A stretch of DNA of 7,091 nucleotides from JBJXHC01 sp046160825 (GTDB lineage: Bacteria; Bacteroidota; Ignavibacteria; UBA10030; UBA6906), in contig JBJXHC010000103.1 in assembly GCA_046160825.1 (NCBI GenBank), positions 1 through 7,091 on the forward strand, read 5' to 3'. Position numbers and translations under genes: made by a program. Below, piece by piece: positions 1 to 6,188 of this stretch. The notes beneath the pieces were generated by a model. That model was not told where the DNA came from and ran no database searches. It was given only the letters and a program-made list of their open reading frames with translations. Positions within the stretch are counted from its first letter, which is position 1. Every line of letters begins with the position of its first letter.

Positions 1-801
1 CATCCGATAGCGTGTATTGATTGCCACGATCCCAAGACGATGGATCTCCGCGTCACACGACCGGGATTTCTGAACGGCATCAAGGTGTTTATGAAGGCGA
101 GCAGGGGAGTTGATAACTATGATCCCAACAAGAGTGCAACACGACAGGAGATGCGGAGTTATGTGTGCGGACAGTGTCACGTGGAGTATTATTTCAAAGG
201 AGAGAAGAAGACGGTGACGTATCCGTGGCATAACGGTCTGAAGGTTGAAGAGATTGAGGCCTACTATGATGCAGAGGAGTTTAGCGATTGGGTGCATGAA
301 GAAACCGGAGCGAAGGTGTTGAAAGCCCAGCATCCGGAGTTTGAAATGTGGAATCAGGGAATCCATGCCCGCAGCGGCGTTGCGTGTGCAGATTGCCATA
401 TGCCATACAAACGTGACGGTGCGGTGAAGATCAGCGACCACCATATCCGCAGTCCGATTCTGAATATCTCGCGGGCATGTCAGAATTGTCATCCACAGCC
501 TGAAGATGAAATGAAAGCAAGGGTAGAGATGATCCAGGATCGCACGCGCAAACTCATGGACAGAAGCGAGCAGGCACTCTTGCAGTTATATGATGAAATG
601 AACAGAGCGATGGCGCGGGGTGTTACGGACAAGGCATTGGAGCCTGCGAGGTCACTCCAACGCAAGGCACAGTTCCGGTTTGATTTTGTCGCGGCAGAGA
701 ACTCGATGGGATTCCACGCGCCACAGGAAGCTGCGCGCATACTCGCAGAGGCAATCGACTATGCTCGTCAGGGTGAGATTGCTGCCGGTAAGGCGAGATA
801 A
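1..801 (+). CDS. nrfA: Ammonia-forming cytochrome c nitrite reductase NrfA, C-terminal part (5' end outside window)
   Basis: NrfA is the periplasmic pentaheme enzyme that reduces nitrite to ammonium with six electrons, usually fed by the quinol dehydrogenase NrfH or by NrfBCD. The frame is open from base 1, so the ATG at 40 is internal. Four CxxCH heme sites are visible: CIDCH (13-27, heme 2), CGQCH (166-180, heme 3), CADCH (385-399, heme 4) and CQNCH (478-492, heme 5). The active-site heme 1 and the catalytic Arg lie upstream. The family's HVEYYF motif carries the active-site Tyr and calcium-binding Glu/Tyr (184-189). KAQH (322-333) carries calcium-binding Lys and Gln and the active-site His, so this is the calcium-containing type. 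SDHH (about 433-444) and HAP (715-723) match distal heme ligands. The protein stops about 20 residues after HAP, much shorter than the E. coli C-terminus. There is no visible terminator before the convergent gene 30 bases on. Identification is very secure; the gene is only partly present. Confidence 0.96.
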   Translation, partial: HPIACIDCHDPKTMDLRVTRPGFLNGIKVFMKASRGVDNYDPNKSATRQEMRSYVCGQCHVEYYFKGEKKTVTYPWHNGLKVEEIEAYYDAEEFSDWVHEETGAKVLKAQHPEFEMWNQGIHARSGVACADCHMPYKRDGAVKISDHHIRSPILNISRACQNCHPQPEDEMKARVEMIQDRTRKLMDRSEQALLQLYDEMNRAMARGVTDKALEPARSLQRKAQFRFDFVAAENSMGFHAPQEAARILAEAIDYARQGEIAAGKAR

Positions 802-831
802 AAAGGCGTCGCTTACTTCTCGTTCACACTG

Positions 832-1938
832 TTATCCGTAGGCAATGAGGCGTGCGACTTTGGCCGCGCAACCCCAGCTCAGTGTCACGCCGGCACCGCC
901 ATGCCCATAGTTATGGATAACAGGTCGCCCAAATTCCTGCACCAACTCCAATCGTACACCGCCATGTCGTCCGGGCCTGTATCCGATCATACTCTTTCTC
1001 TTGTAGTCGTCGATGTTGGCCCCCTGTGTAAGTGCTCGCATGATTGATCGGTTGATGGTGACGATGGGTTCGGGGACGCCGTCCAGCAGTGTGTGCCGCG
1101 TTTCCGGAACACGCCACAATTCACCACCTGTTTGCCGGGGGGCTTCACGGCTTCCACCGAGTATCCAACCACGCTGACCGGGAGGGCAGGCAGCGGAGCG
1201 AGGGAAGCAATACACATCATATTCATATTCGCTTGAGGGAGGAGAATAGTTGTAGGAGCACACCAAACCATCCGGTCGCAAGGGAAAGGGCGCATCCTCT
1301 ATCATCAACAAGTGTCCACGTATCGGATAGAGATTGTTATCATTGAAAAGCTCGCGGGACCAAAGGCCTGTGCAATTGACGATTAAATCGGAGCGAATGT
1401 TCTTGACCATACCAGGATCAAGAGGTTCTTCCAGTTCAACAATCCTCCCTCCCGACACCATGTATTCCCTGAATAAGTAGGGAATATACACCGGTGTCTC
1501 GACAAACAAACATTCGGCCACCCATCCCGATATCTCGTGCTTGATCGCTTGTTCGAACTGAAAATGTCGCCGCGAGCTTCCATACGGAACAAGGTTATGC
1601 AAGGCTTTCGCATAGGAAGGCATTGCCACAGTTTTATTTGCAAATAGTTCGTAGTGCTGTTGCCATCGCACTGCCGTTCCGAGCATGCCCACGTACTTGC
1701 CAAATTCCTTCTGCGACGTTTCAAATACCTCGTCAAGGTTCTCCATCTCCACAGAATGCGGGACAATCAACGCCGGTGCATAGAGACTGGCAAACTCAGG
1801 AAGCACAAGATTCCCGATGCCCTTATCGGCGCGCAGATGTGTTACGACCTCCGTCTGGTAGCCGATTCTTTGGAGATAGTGTGCGGTGGTAATGCCGATG
1901 ACCCCGCCGCCGATGACTGTGATGGTTTTGACGTTCAT
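832..1938 (-). CDS. FAD-dependent oxidoreductase, D-amino-acid oxidase family
   Basis: This 368-residue protein has the length and motif order of D-amino-acid/D-aspartate oxidases, which use FAD and O2 to turn a D-amino acid into a 2-oxo acid, ammonia and H2O2. The N-terminal Rossmann dinucleotide motif GGGVIG is at residues 10-15. NCTGLW at 188-193 matches the NCTG(V/L)W stretch of the family. LGG at 260-262 and GYRPGR at 319-324 follow, and R321 aligns with the substrate-carboxylate Arg (human DAAO R283). The C-terminal segment at residues 340-358 fits every position of the PROSITE DAO signature, with HNYGHGG at its centre. There is no signal peptide or membrane segment, so it should be cytoplasmic; no C-terminal SKL-like tail is present. 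The start at 1938 gives the expected few residues before the FAD motif, but no clear Shine-Dalgarno precedes it. It is alone on its strand, so it is probably monocistronic. The substrate (neutral D-amino acid, D-Asp/D-Glu, glycine or another amine) cannot be read from sequence. Confidence 0.87.
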   Translation of the reverse strand: MNVKTITVIGGGVIGITTAHYLQRIGYQTEVVTHLRADKGIGNLVLPEFASLYAPALIVPHSVEMENLDEVFETSQKEFGKYVGMLGTAVRWQQHYELFANKTVAMPSYAKALHNLVPYGSSRRHFQFEQAIKHEISGWVAECLFVETPVYIPYLFREYMVSGGRIVELEEPLDPGMVKNIRSDLIVNCTGLWSRELFNDNNLYPIRGHLLMIEDAPFPLRPDGLVCSYNYSPPSSEYEYDVYCFPRSAACPPGQRGWILGGSREAPRQTGGELWRVPETRHTLLDGVPEPIVTINRSIMRALTQGANIDDYKRKSMIGYRPGRHGGVRLELVQEFGRPVIHNYGHGGAGVTLSWGCAAKVARLIAYG

Positions 1939-1950
1939 AGTTTGTACATG

Positions 1951-1979
1951 AAGATATTCCTCGCGGCACTCACACGCAA
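1951..1979 (-). promoter_or_regulatory. Weak candidate sigma70-like promoter for the oxidase gene
   Basis: On the - strand, TTGCGT (1979-1974) and TATCTT (1956-1951) are separated by 17 bases. The matches to consensus are 3/6 and 4/6. Transcription would start only a few bases before the ATG at 1938, giving an almost leaderless mRNA. That would agree with the missing Shine-Dalgarno but could equally be chance. Low confidence. Confidence 0.2.
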
Positions 1980-2014
1980 GCAGTATTCTGGAAAATCATC
2001 ATGGTTTTTTGTAC

Positions 2015-2020
2015 TATGAT
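2015..2020 (+). promoter_or_regulatory. Candidate -10 box for gltX
   Basis: TATGAT matches the sigma70 -10 consensus at five of six positions, directly after a T-rich run (2005-2010). No good -35 hexamer lies at the right distance. If it is used, transcription would begin near 2027. That would leave a leader of about 58 bases before the GTG at 2085, and would exclude the upstream ATG codons at 2001 and 2016 as starts. It is weak evidence on its own. Confidence 0.25.
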
Positions 2021-2084
2021 AGCGCTCCGGAGTCATCACCGATCCAGCGCACTCAACGACTTCTCAAATTCGACCCTAAAGATT

Positions 2085-3533
2085 GTGAACCACGTACGCG
2101 TACGCTTTGCCCCGAGTCCGACCGGTTATCTGCATGTAGGCGGACTGCGGACGGCATTGTATAACTATCTTTTTGCCCGGAAACACGGTGGCACGTTCAT
2201 TCTCCGCATAGAGGATACCGACCGTGCCCGATACGTTGAAGGCGCGGTGGAGAACCTTATTCATACACTTCAATGGGCGGGACTGGAATACGATGAGGGG
2301 CCGGTGAAGGGTGGATCGAATGGACCGTACGTGCAATCAGAGCGCATCGCCATTTACCATCAACATGCATTGGATTTGGTGGAGAAGGAGAAAGCCTACT
2401 ACGCGTTCGATACGGCAGAAGAATTGGATGAAATGAGGAAAGCTCAGGAGAAGATGCGGCTCACACCAAAGTACGATCGCCGCGCATTGAAGCTGAGTAA
2501 GGAAGAAGTAAAGTCGAAACTGGAATCAGGTATTCCATCCGTTATCCGACTTAGAGTGCCGGACGGGACGACCGTGGGATTTGATGATGTTGTCCGCGGA
2601 AGGGTGGAGTTCTCCACCGATCAAATAGATGACCAGGTGTTGTTGAAGTCAGATGGTTATCCAACATACCACCTTGCCAATGTTGTGGACGATCATTTGA
2701 TGGAGGTTTCGCACGTCATACGCGGCGAGGAGTGGCTTTCGAGTACTCCGAAGCATGTTCTGTTGTATCAGTACTTCGGATGGCAGCTTCCGACGTTCGC
2801 CCATCTTCCGTTACTCTTGAATCCGGACAAGTCCAAACTCAGTAAACGACAGGGTGACGTTGCCGTTGAAGATTATCGGCAAAAGGGTTATCTGAAAGAG
2901 GCACTGGTCAACTTCGTTGCTTTCCTCGGATGGAATCCGGGAGATGAGCGGGAGATATTCTCGCTCGAGGAACTCGTCAAAGAATTTTCTCTTGAGCGGG
3001 TTGGGCAGTCCGGCGCAGTGTTTAATGTTGAAAAACTCGACTGGATGAACTTCCAACACCTCCGAAGGAAATCTGATGCCGAAGTTCTGGAAATGCTGAA
3101 GGAGCAACTGAAGCACTCCACGTTTGCCAACGGCCAGTTTAAGGATGAATATATTCTCCACGTCATTCTTGCGATGCGAGACAGGGTGACATTCGTGAAG
3201 GATTTTCTGGAGAAGAGTCCGTATTTCTTCGAAGCTCCTTCGGCGTACGATCCCGATGTTGTGAAGAAACGATGGAAACCGGAATCGCCTGCGCAACTCA
3301 ATGTGCTGATAAGCGAGTTCTCTGCGATGGGAGTTCAAAAGAAGGAAGACTACGAAGCAGCCCTGCACCGTGCAGCGGAGACATTGAAGATTAAAGCTGG
3401 CGAACTGATCCATCCGCTTCGACTGGCGGCTTCCGGCATGGGGGTTGGACCAGGGTTGTACGACATCCTCTTTATCATCGGGAAAGATGAAACGATACGA
3501 AGAATGAAATCAGCAATCGACAAACTGGGATAG
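2085..3533 (+). CDS. gltX: Glutamyl-tRNA synthetase (GluRS), class I
   Basis: GluRS ligates glutamate to tRNA-Glu with ATP in the cytoplasm. With the GTG at 2085 as start the protein is 482 residues, close to the usual 470-500, and begins NHVRVRFAPSPTG as family members do. The HIGH-type motif is HVGG (residues 17-20), followed by RIEDTD (41-46). The KMSKS-type loop is KLSKR (251-255). The C-terminal third is the helical anticodon-binding region, ending in the family's GPGLYDIL-like stretch. The cysteine pairs of the zinc-binding type (E. coli) are absent; AYYAFDT stands there, as I recall for Bacteroidota-type GluRS. The frame is open back to an ATG at 2001, adding 28 residues, but that extension resembles no GluRS N-terminus and overlaps the likely promoter. 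No Shine-Dalgarno is evident at either start. Because glnS follows two bases after the stop, the enzyme is probably the discriminating type that charges only tRNA-Glu. Function is very secure, the start less so. Confidence 0.96.
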   Translation: MNHVRVRFAPSPTGYLHVGGLRTALYNYLFARKHGGTFILRIEDTDRARYVEGAVENLIHTLQWAGLEYDEGPVKGGSNGPYVQSERIAIYHQHALDLVEKEKAYYAFDTAEELDEMRKAQEKMRLTPKYDRRALKLSKEEVKSKLESGIPSVIRLRVPDGTTVGFDDVVRGRVEFSTDQIDDQVLLKSDGYPTYHLANVVDDHLMEVSHVIRGEEWLSSTPKHVLLYQYFGWQLPTFAHLPLLLNPDKSKLSKRQGDVAVEDYRQKGYLKEALVNFVAFLGWNPGDEREIFSLEELVKEFSLERVGQSGAVFNVEKLDWMNFQHLRRKSDAEVLEMLKEQLKHSTFANGQFKDEYILHVILAMRDRVTFVKDFLEKSPYFFEAPSAYDPDVVKKRWKPESPAQLNVLISEFSAMGVQKKEDYEAALHRAAETLKIKAGELIHPLRLAASGMGVGPGLYDILFIIGKDETIRRMKSAIDKLG

Positions 3534-3535
3534 TC

Positions 3536-5215
3536 ATGGAAAATGAGAAACCGACAGGCGAATCACCTCGGATAAATTTTATCCGGGAAATTATCGACGA
3601 GCACCTGAAGACCAATAAGTACGGCGGGAAGGTTGCTACACGATTTCCTCCCGAGCCGAACGGGTATCTCCATATCGGTCATGCAAAATCGATCTGTCTG
3701 AATTTCGGCATCGCACGCGACTACAAGGGTAGTTGCAACCTGCGCTTCGATGATACGAACCCGACGAAGGAAGAGCAGGAATACGTCGAGTCGATCATGG
3801 AGGATGTCCGTTGGCTGGGCTTTGAATGGGATGCGCTGTTCTATGCCTCCGATTACTTCGAGCAACTGTATGAGTTTGCCGTCAAGCTTATCCGCAAAGA
3901 GAAAGCTTATGTCTGCGATCTCTCGGGAGATCAGATTCGGGAGTACAGGGGAACGTTGACTGAGCCGGGAAAGAATAGTCCGTACCGCGAGCGATCCGTC
4001 GAAGAGAACCTCGATCTCCTCCAACGTATGCGCAAAGGAGAATTCCCGAACGGTTCCCGGACACTCCGTGCGAAAATTGATATGTCGTCCCCCAACCTCA
4101 ACATGCGCGATCCGGTGATGTACCGTATCCTGTTCGCAACACACCATCGCACGGGGGACAAATGGTGTATCTATCCCACGTACGACTGGGCACATGGACA
4201 GTCGGATGCGATCGAAGGAATCACACATTCCATCTGTACACTTGAATTTGAGAATCACCGCCCGTTGTACGACTGGTGTATCGACCAACTGGAGCTACAC
4301 CATCCCCAGCAAATTGAGTTTGCCCGATTGAACTTGACGTATACAATGATGAGCAAGCGCAAACTCCTCCAGCTCGTCGAGGAAGGATTTGTGAAAGGGT
4401 GGAACGACCCGCGTATGCCGACGATCTCAGGTTTGCGTCGGCGCGGGTACACTCCGGAATCCATCCGCAATTTTGCTGAGCGGATCGGTGTGGCAAAGCG
4501 AGAATACACCGCGGATGTGTTGTTGCTTGAAGAAAGTCTGCGGGACGACTTGAACAAGCGTGCGCCGCGTGTTATGGCTGTTCTTCGTCCACTAAGAATT
4601 GTGATCGAGAATTATCCGGATGGACAGATCGAGCAACTCGAAGCAGTGAATAACCCGGAAGATCCCGGTGGCGGCTCCAGAAAGGTTCCGTTCAGCAAAG
4701 TGCTGTACATTGAGCAGGATGATTTCCGTGAAGACCCGCCAAAGAAGTACTTCCGTCTGTCACCCGGAGCTGAGGTACGACTGCGCTACGCGTACATTAT
4801 CAAGTGCGTTGGTGTTGTCAAGGACGAGAAATCGGGAGAGATTATTGAACTACAATGCACCTATGATGCGGAAACCAAGAGTGGTTCATCACAGAGTGCC
4901 CGCAAGGTGAAGGGAACCATCCACTGGGTATCGGTTGAACATGCTGTGAACGCCGAGGTGCGGTTGTACGACCGGCATTTCAAGGTGGAAAACCCTGACG
5001 GTGAGAATTGGAAGGCACAGATTAACCCGGATTCGCTGGAGGTCTTATCAGACTGCAAAGTCGAGCCATCGTTGGCTAGTGCGAACGTGCAGGAGAGGTT
5101 TCAGTTTGAACGTCTTGGCTATTTCTGCGTGGATAATGATTCCAAGCCCGGTGCGCTTGTCTTCAACCGTTCTGTGACGTTGCGGGACACCTGGGCGAAG
5201 ATCGAGAAATCCTAG
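3536..5215 (+). CDS. glnS: Glutaminyl-tRNA synthetase (GlnRS), class I
   Basis: GlnRS charges tRNA-Gln directly with glutamine, replacing the indirect Glu-tRNA-Gln amidotransferase route. The 559 residues match E. coli GlnRS (about 554) almost from end to end. INFIREIID starts the conserved part. PPEPNGYLHIGH carries the HIGH motif (46-49), and LRFDDTNP (69-76) the Asp of the substrate site. SPYRERSVEENL is at 148-159, CIYPTYDW at 211-218 and THSICTLEF at 230-238. MMSKRKL (271-277) is the KMSKS loop, and DPRMPTISGLRRRG (291-304) follows. By remembered alignment with E. coli, D72, Y216 and C234 correspond to D66, Y211 and C229, all kept. The C-terminal half is the double beta-barrel anticodon-binding domain with RKVKGTIHWVS (456-466) and a closing RDTWAKIE. 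There is no YqeY-like or other added domain. The ATG lies two bases after the gltX stop, so the two are very probably cotranscribed and perhaps translationally coupled. No key residue appears missing. Confidence 0.98.
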   Translation: MENEKPTGESPRINFIREIIDEHLKTNKYGGKVATRFPPEPNGYLHIGHAKSICLNFGIARDYKGSCNLRFDDTNPTKEEQEYVESIMEDVRWLGFEWDALFYASDYFEQLYEFAVKLIRKEKAYVCDLSGDQIREYRGTLTEPGKNSPYRERSVEENLDLLQRMRKGEFPNGSRTLRAKIDMSSPNLNMRDPVMYRILFATHHRTGDKWCIYPTYDWAHGQSDAIEGITHSICTLEFENHRPLYDWCIDQLELHHPQQIEFARLNLTYTMMSKRKLLQLVEEGFVKGWNDPRMPTISGLRRRGYTPESIRNFAERIGVAKREYTADVLLLEESLRDDLNKRAPRVMAVLRPLRIVIENYPDGQIEQLEAVNNPEDPGGGSRKVPFSKVLYIEQDDFREDPPKKYFRLSPGAEVRLRYAYIIKCVGVVKDEKSGEIIELQCTYDAETKSGSSQSARKVKGTIHWVSVEHAVNAEVRLYDRHFKVENPDGENWKAQINPDSLEVLSDCKVEPSLASANVQERFQFERLGYFCVDNDSKPGALVFNRSVTLRDTWAKIEKS

Positions 5216-5232
5216 ATCAATACGGCAGGGAA

Positions 5233-5257
5233 AGATTGATTCTCGCACGGTCAATCT
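5233..5257. repeat. Inverted repeat inside the folB promoter
   Basis: AGATTGA (5233-5239) and TCAATCT (5251-5257) are perfect 7-base inverted copies 11 bases apart. The left arm overlaps the -35 box and the right arm ends one base before the -10 box. It could be a repressor operator, or a weak hairpin at the end of the glnS transcript. No T-run follows, so an intrinsic terminator is unlikely. It may be chance. Confidence 0.35.
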
Positions 5258-5264
5258 CTATATT
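5236..5264 (+). promoter_or_regulatory. Probable sigma70-like promoter of the folB operon
   Basis: TTGATT (5236-5241) and TATATT (5259-5264) are spaced by exactly 17 bases and match consensus at 4/6 and 5/6. The predicted start near 5271 gives a leader of about 18 bases before the folB ATG at 5289, where no clear Shine-Dalgarno is seen. It lies in the 73-base gap after glnS, so folB could be transcribed both from here and by read-through. If the organism uses the divergent Bacteroidota -33/-7 consensus, this match would mean less. Confidence 0.45.
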
Positions 5265-5288
5265 CATCAGCACGTCAACTTGTGATTT

Positions 5289-5657
5289 ATGGTCGAACTC
5301 AACCGCATTCGCATACATAACGCCGTCTTCTATGCCTACCACGGCGTCCTGAGTGAAGAACAGAACCTGGGAGCAAGGTTCGAACTGGACGTTGATATGT
5401 TCTGCGACATGGCGGCTGCGGCTGAGACCGATGCACTGAAGCATACGATTGATTACGCGAAGGTGTATTCTTCTGTCCAGCGGATGGTTGCGGAGAAAAA
5501 GTACCGGTTGATTGAGACAGTGGCAAACACGATCGCTCAGGGATTACTCAAAGAATTCTCCCACCTTGAGAAGGTTGTGGTGCGTGTCAGGAAGCCACAT
5601 CCTCCCTTAAAGGGGGTAGTGGATTATGTTGAAGTCGAGGTGACGCACAGCCGATGA
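5289..5657 (+). CDS. folB: Dihydroneopterin aldolase FolB
   Basis: FolB cleaves 7,8-dihydroneopterin to 6-hydroxymethyl-7,8-dihydropterin and glycolaldehyde in folate synthesis; it forms a cytoplasmic octamer. The 122 residues are the normal length. The N-terminal strand and FYAYHGVLSEEQNLG (14-28) contain the conserved Glu (E24, matching E22 of the S. aureus enzyme). TIDYAKVY (53-60) is the family's (T/I)xDYxxVY stretch. LIET (74-77) supplies the pterin-binding Glu (E76). RVRKPHPPLKG (99-109) carries the catalytic Lys (K102, matching S. aureus K100). No catalytic residue is missing. Its product is the substrate of the next gene, folK, whose ATG overlaps this stop codon (ATGA). No strong ribosome-binding site is seen, but a good promoter lies just upstream. 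The same fold is shared with FolX and GTP cyclohydrolase I; the folK neighbour and active-site residues favour FolB. Confidence 0.94.
   Translation: MVELNRIRIHNAVFYAYHGVLSEEQNLGARFELDVDMFCDMAAAAETDALKHTIDYAKVYSSVQRMVAEKKYRLIETVANTIAQGLLKEFSHLEKVVVRVRKPHPPLKGVVDYVEVEVTHSR
5637..5643 (+). promoter_or_regulatory. Shine-Dalgarno sequence for folK inside folB
   Basis: GAGGTGA is a seven-base match to the anti-Shine-Dalgarno complement, ten bases before the folK ATG at 5654. It lies in the last codons of folB. Together with the ATGA overlap it supports this start and suggests that folK can be initiated independently as well as by reinitiation. Confidence 0.5.
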
Positions 5658-6160
5658 AGACGTTCAATGTATTTCTCGGGCTTGGGTCGAATCTCGGTGA
5701 ACGGCACAAGTTTCTTCAGCAGGCGGCAAACGAGCTGAAGAATCTCCCGACATCGAAAGTGATCTGGACATCGTCGGTATATGAAACAGATCCGTATGGT
5801 AAACCGAACCAGCCCAAATTCCTGAACGCCTGCGTCGAAATGGAAACCACGTTGCCGCCGGCGGAATTATATCTGAAGGTCAAGGAGATTGAACAACGTG
5901 TGGGCCGCATGGAATCGGAGCAGTGGGGTCCGAGGGAAATCGACATCGATATCCTGGTGTATGATGGACTCGTGTTCAGCGATGAAACATTGAACGTTCC
6001 ACACGCAGAGATGGAAAATCGTCGGTTCGTTCTCGTTCCGCTGAGAGAGATTGCGCCGGATCTGGTTCATCCGACAAACGGCATGACAGTGGAAAAGCTC
6101 TCGGCATCGTGCAAGGATACCGGGAAAGTCATCAAGACATCATTTCGTATTTTTCTTTAA
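5654..6160 (+). CDS. folK: 2-amino-4-hydroxy-6-hydroxymethyldihydropteridine diphosphokinase FolK (HPPK)
   Basis: HPPK transfers pyrophosphate from ATP to 6-hydroxymethyl-7,8-dihydropterin, making the substrate of dihydropteroate synthase. The 168 residues fit the usual 160-180. GLGSNLGER (9-17) is the N-terminal motif. TSSVYETDPYG (39-49) and FLNACVEMET (56-65) form the pterin pocket region. WGPREIDIDIL (91-101) contains the two magnesium-binding aspartates D97 and D99 (E. coli D95 and D97). VPHAEMENRRFVLVPLREIAP, spanning 115-135, is the second signature. All key residues are present. It overlaps the folB stop by ATGA, so the two consecutive pathway enzymes are coupled. No folP, folE or folC is in the window. 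A kinase gene follows after 28 bases. I recall folK and deoxynucleoside kinase genes occurring together in related lineages, but here they are separate proteins with a TAA between them. Confidence 0.95.
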   Translation: MKTFNVFLGLGSNLGERHKFLQQAANELKNLPTSKVIWTSSVYETDPYGKPNQPKFLNACVEMETTLPPAELYLKVKEIEQRVGRMESEQWGPREIDIDILVYDGLVFSDETLNVPHAEMENRRFVLVPLREIAPDLVHPTNGMTVEKLSASCKDTGKVIKTSFRIFL

Positions 6161-6188
6161 CCGTTTCAGCATTCAAGGGTCCCTCTAC

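Larger units (their letters stand above)
1939..2084. other. Divergent intergenic region between the oxidase gene and gltX
   Basis: This is the longest gap in the window (146 bases) and must carry the starts of both divergent transcripts. It holds the two weak promoter candidates listed separately. It also holds an imperfect inverted repeat, in which GCGCT (2022-2026) pairs with AGCGC (2046-2050) and GGA (2029-2031) with TCC (2043-2045), leaving a two-base bulge. I see no T-box, riboswitch or tRNA-like structure. Confidence 0.5.

Noticed and set aside
40..801. ATG at 40 as the true start of the cytochrome gene
   Set aside because: The same frame continues to base 1 and already contains a CxxCH heme site (13-27) that belongs to NrfA, so the gene is cut by the window edge.
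801..834. A bidirectional terminator between the convergent nrfA and oxidase genes
   Set aside because: Only 30 bases separate the stop codons and I find no stable stem or T-run; a terminator, if any, must lie inside the coding regions or be factor-dependent.
987..1766. Other-frame open frames inside the oxidase gene as signs of a frameshift or second gene
   Set aside because: The 832-1938 frame is unbroken and has all family motifs in order, so these are shadows.
2022..2050. Stem-loop in front of gltX as a riboswitch or attenuator
   Set aside because: It is short and bulged, there is no following T-run or conserved leader motif, and it would be partly outside the transcript if the 2015-2020 box is the -10.
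2811..3413. A 200-codon open frame on the - strand inside gltX
   Set aside because: It is a shadow of the gltX coding strand; its composition looks random and no domain is seen.
3563..4288. A 241-codon open frame on the - strand inside glnS
   Set aside because: It is antisense to the most conserved part of GlnRS, with no motif and no ribosome-binding site or neighbour to support it.
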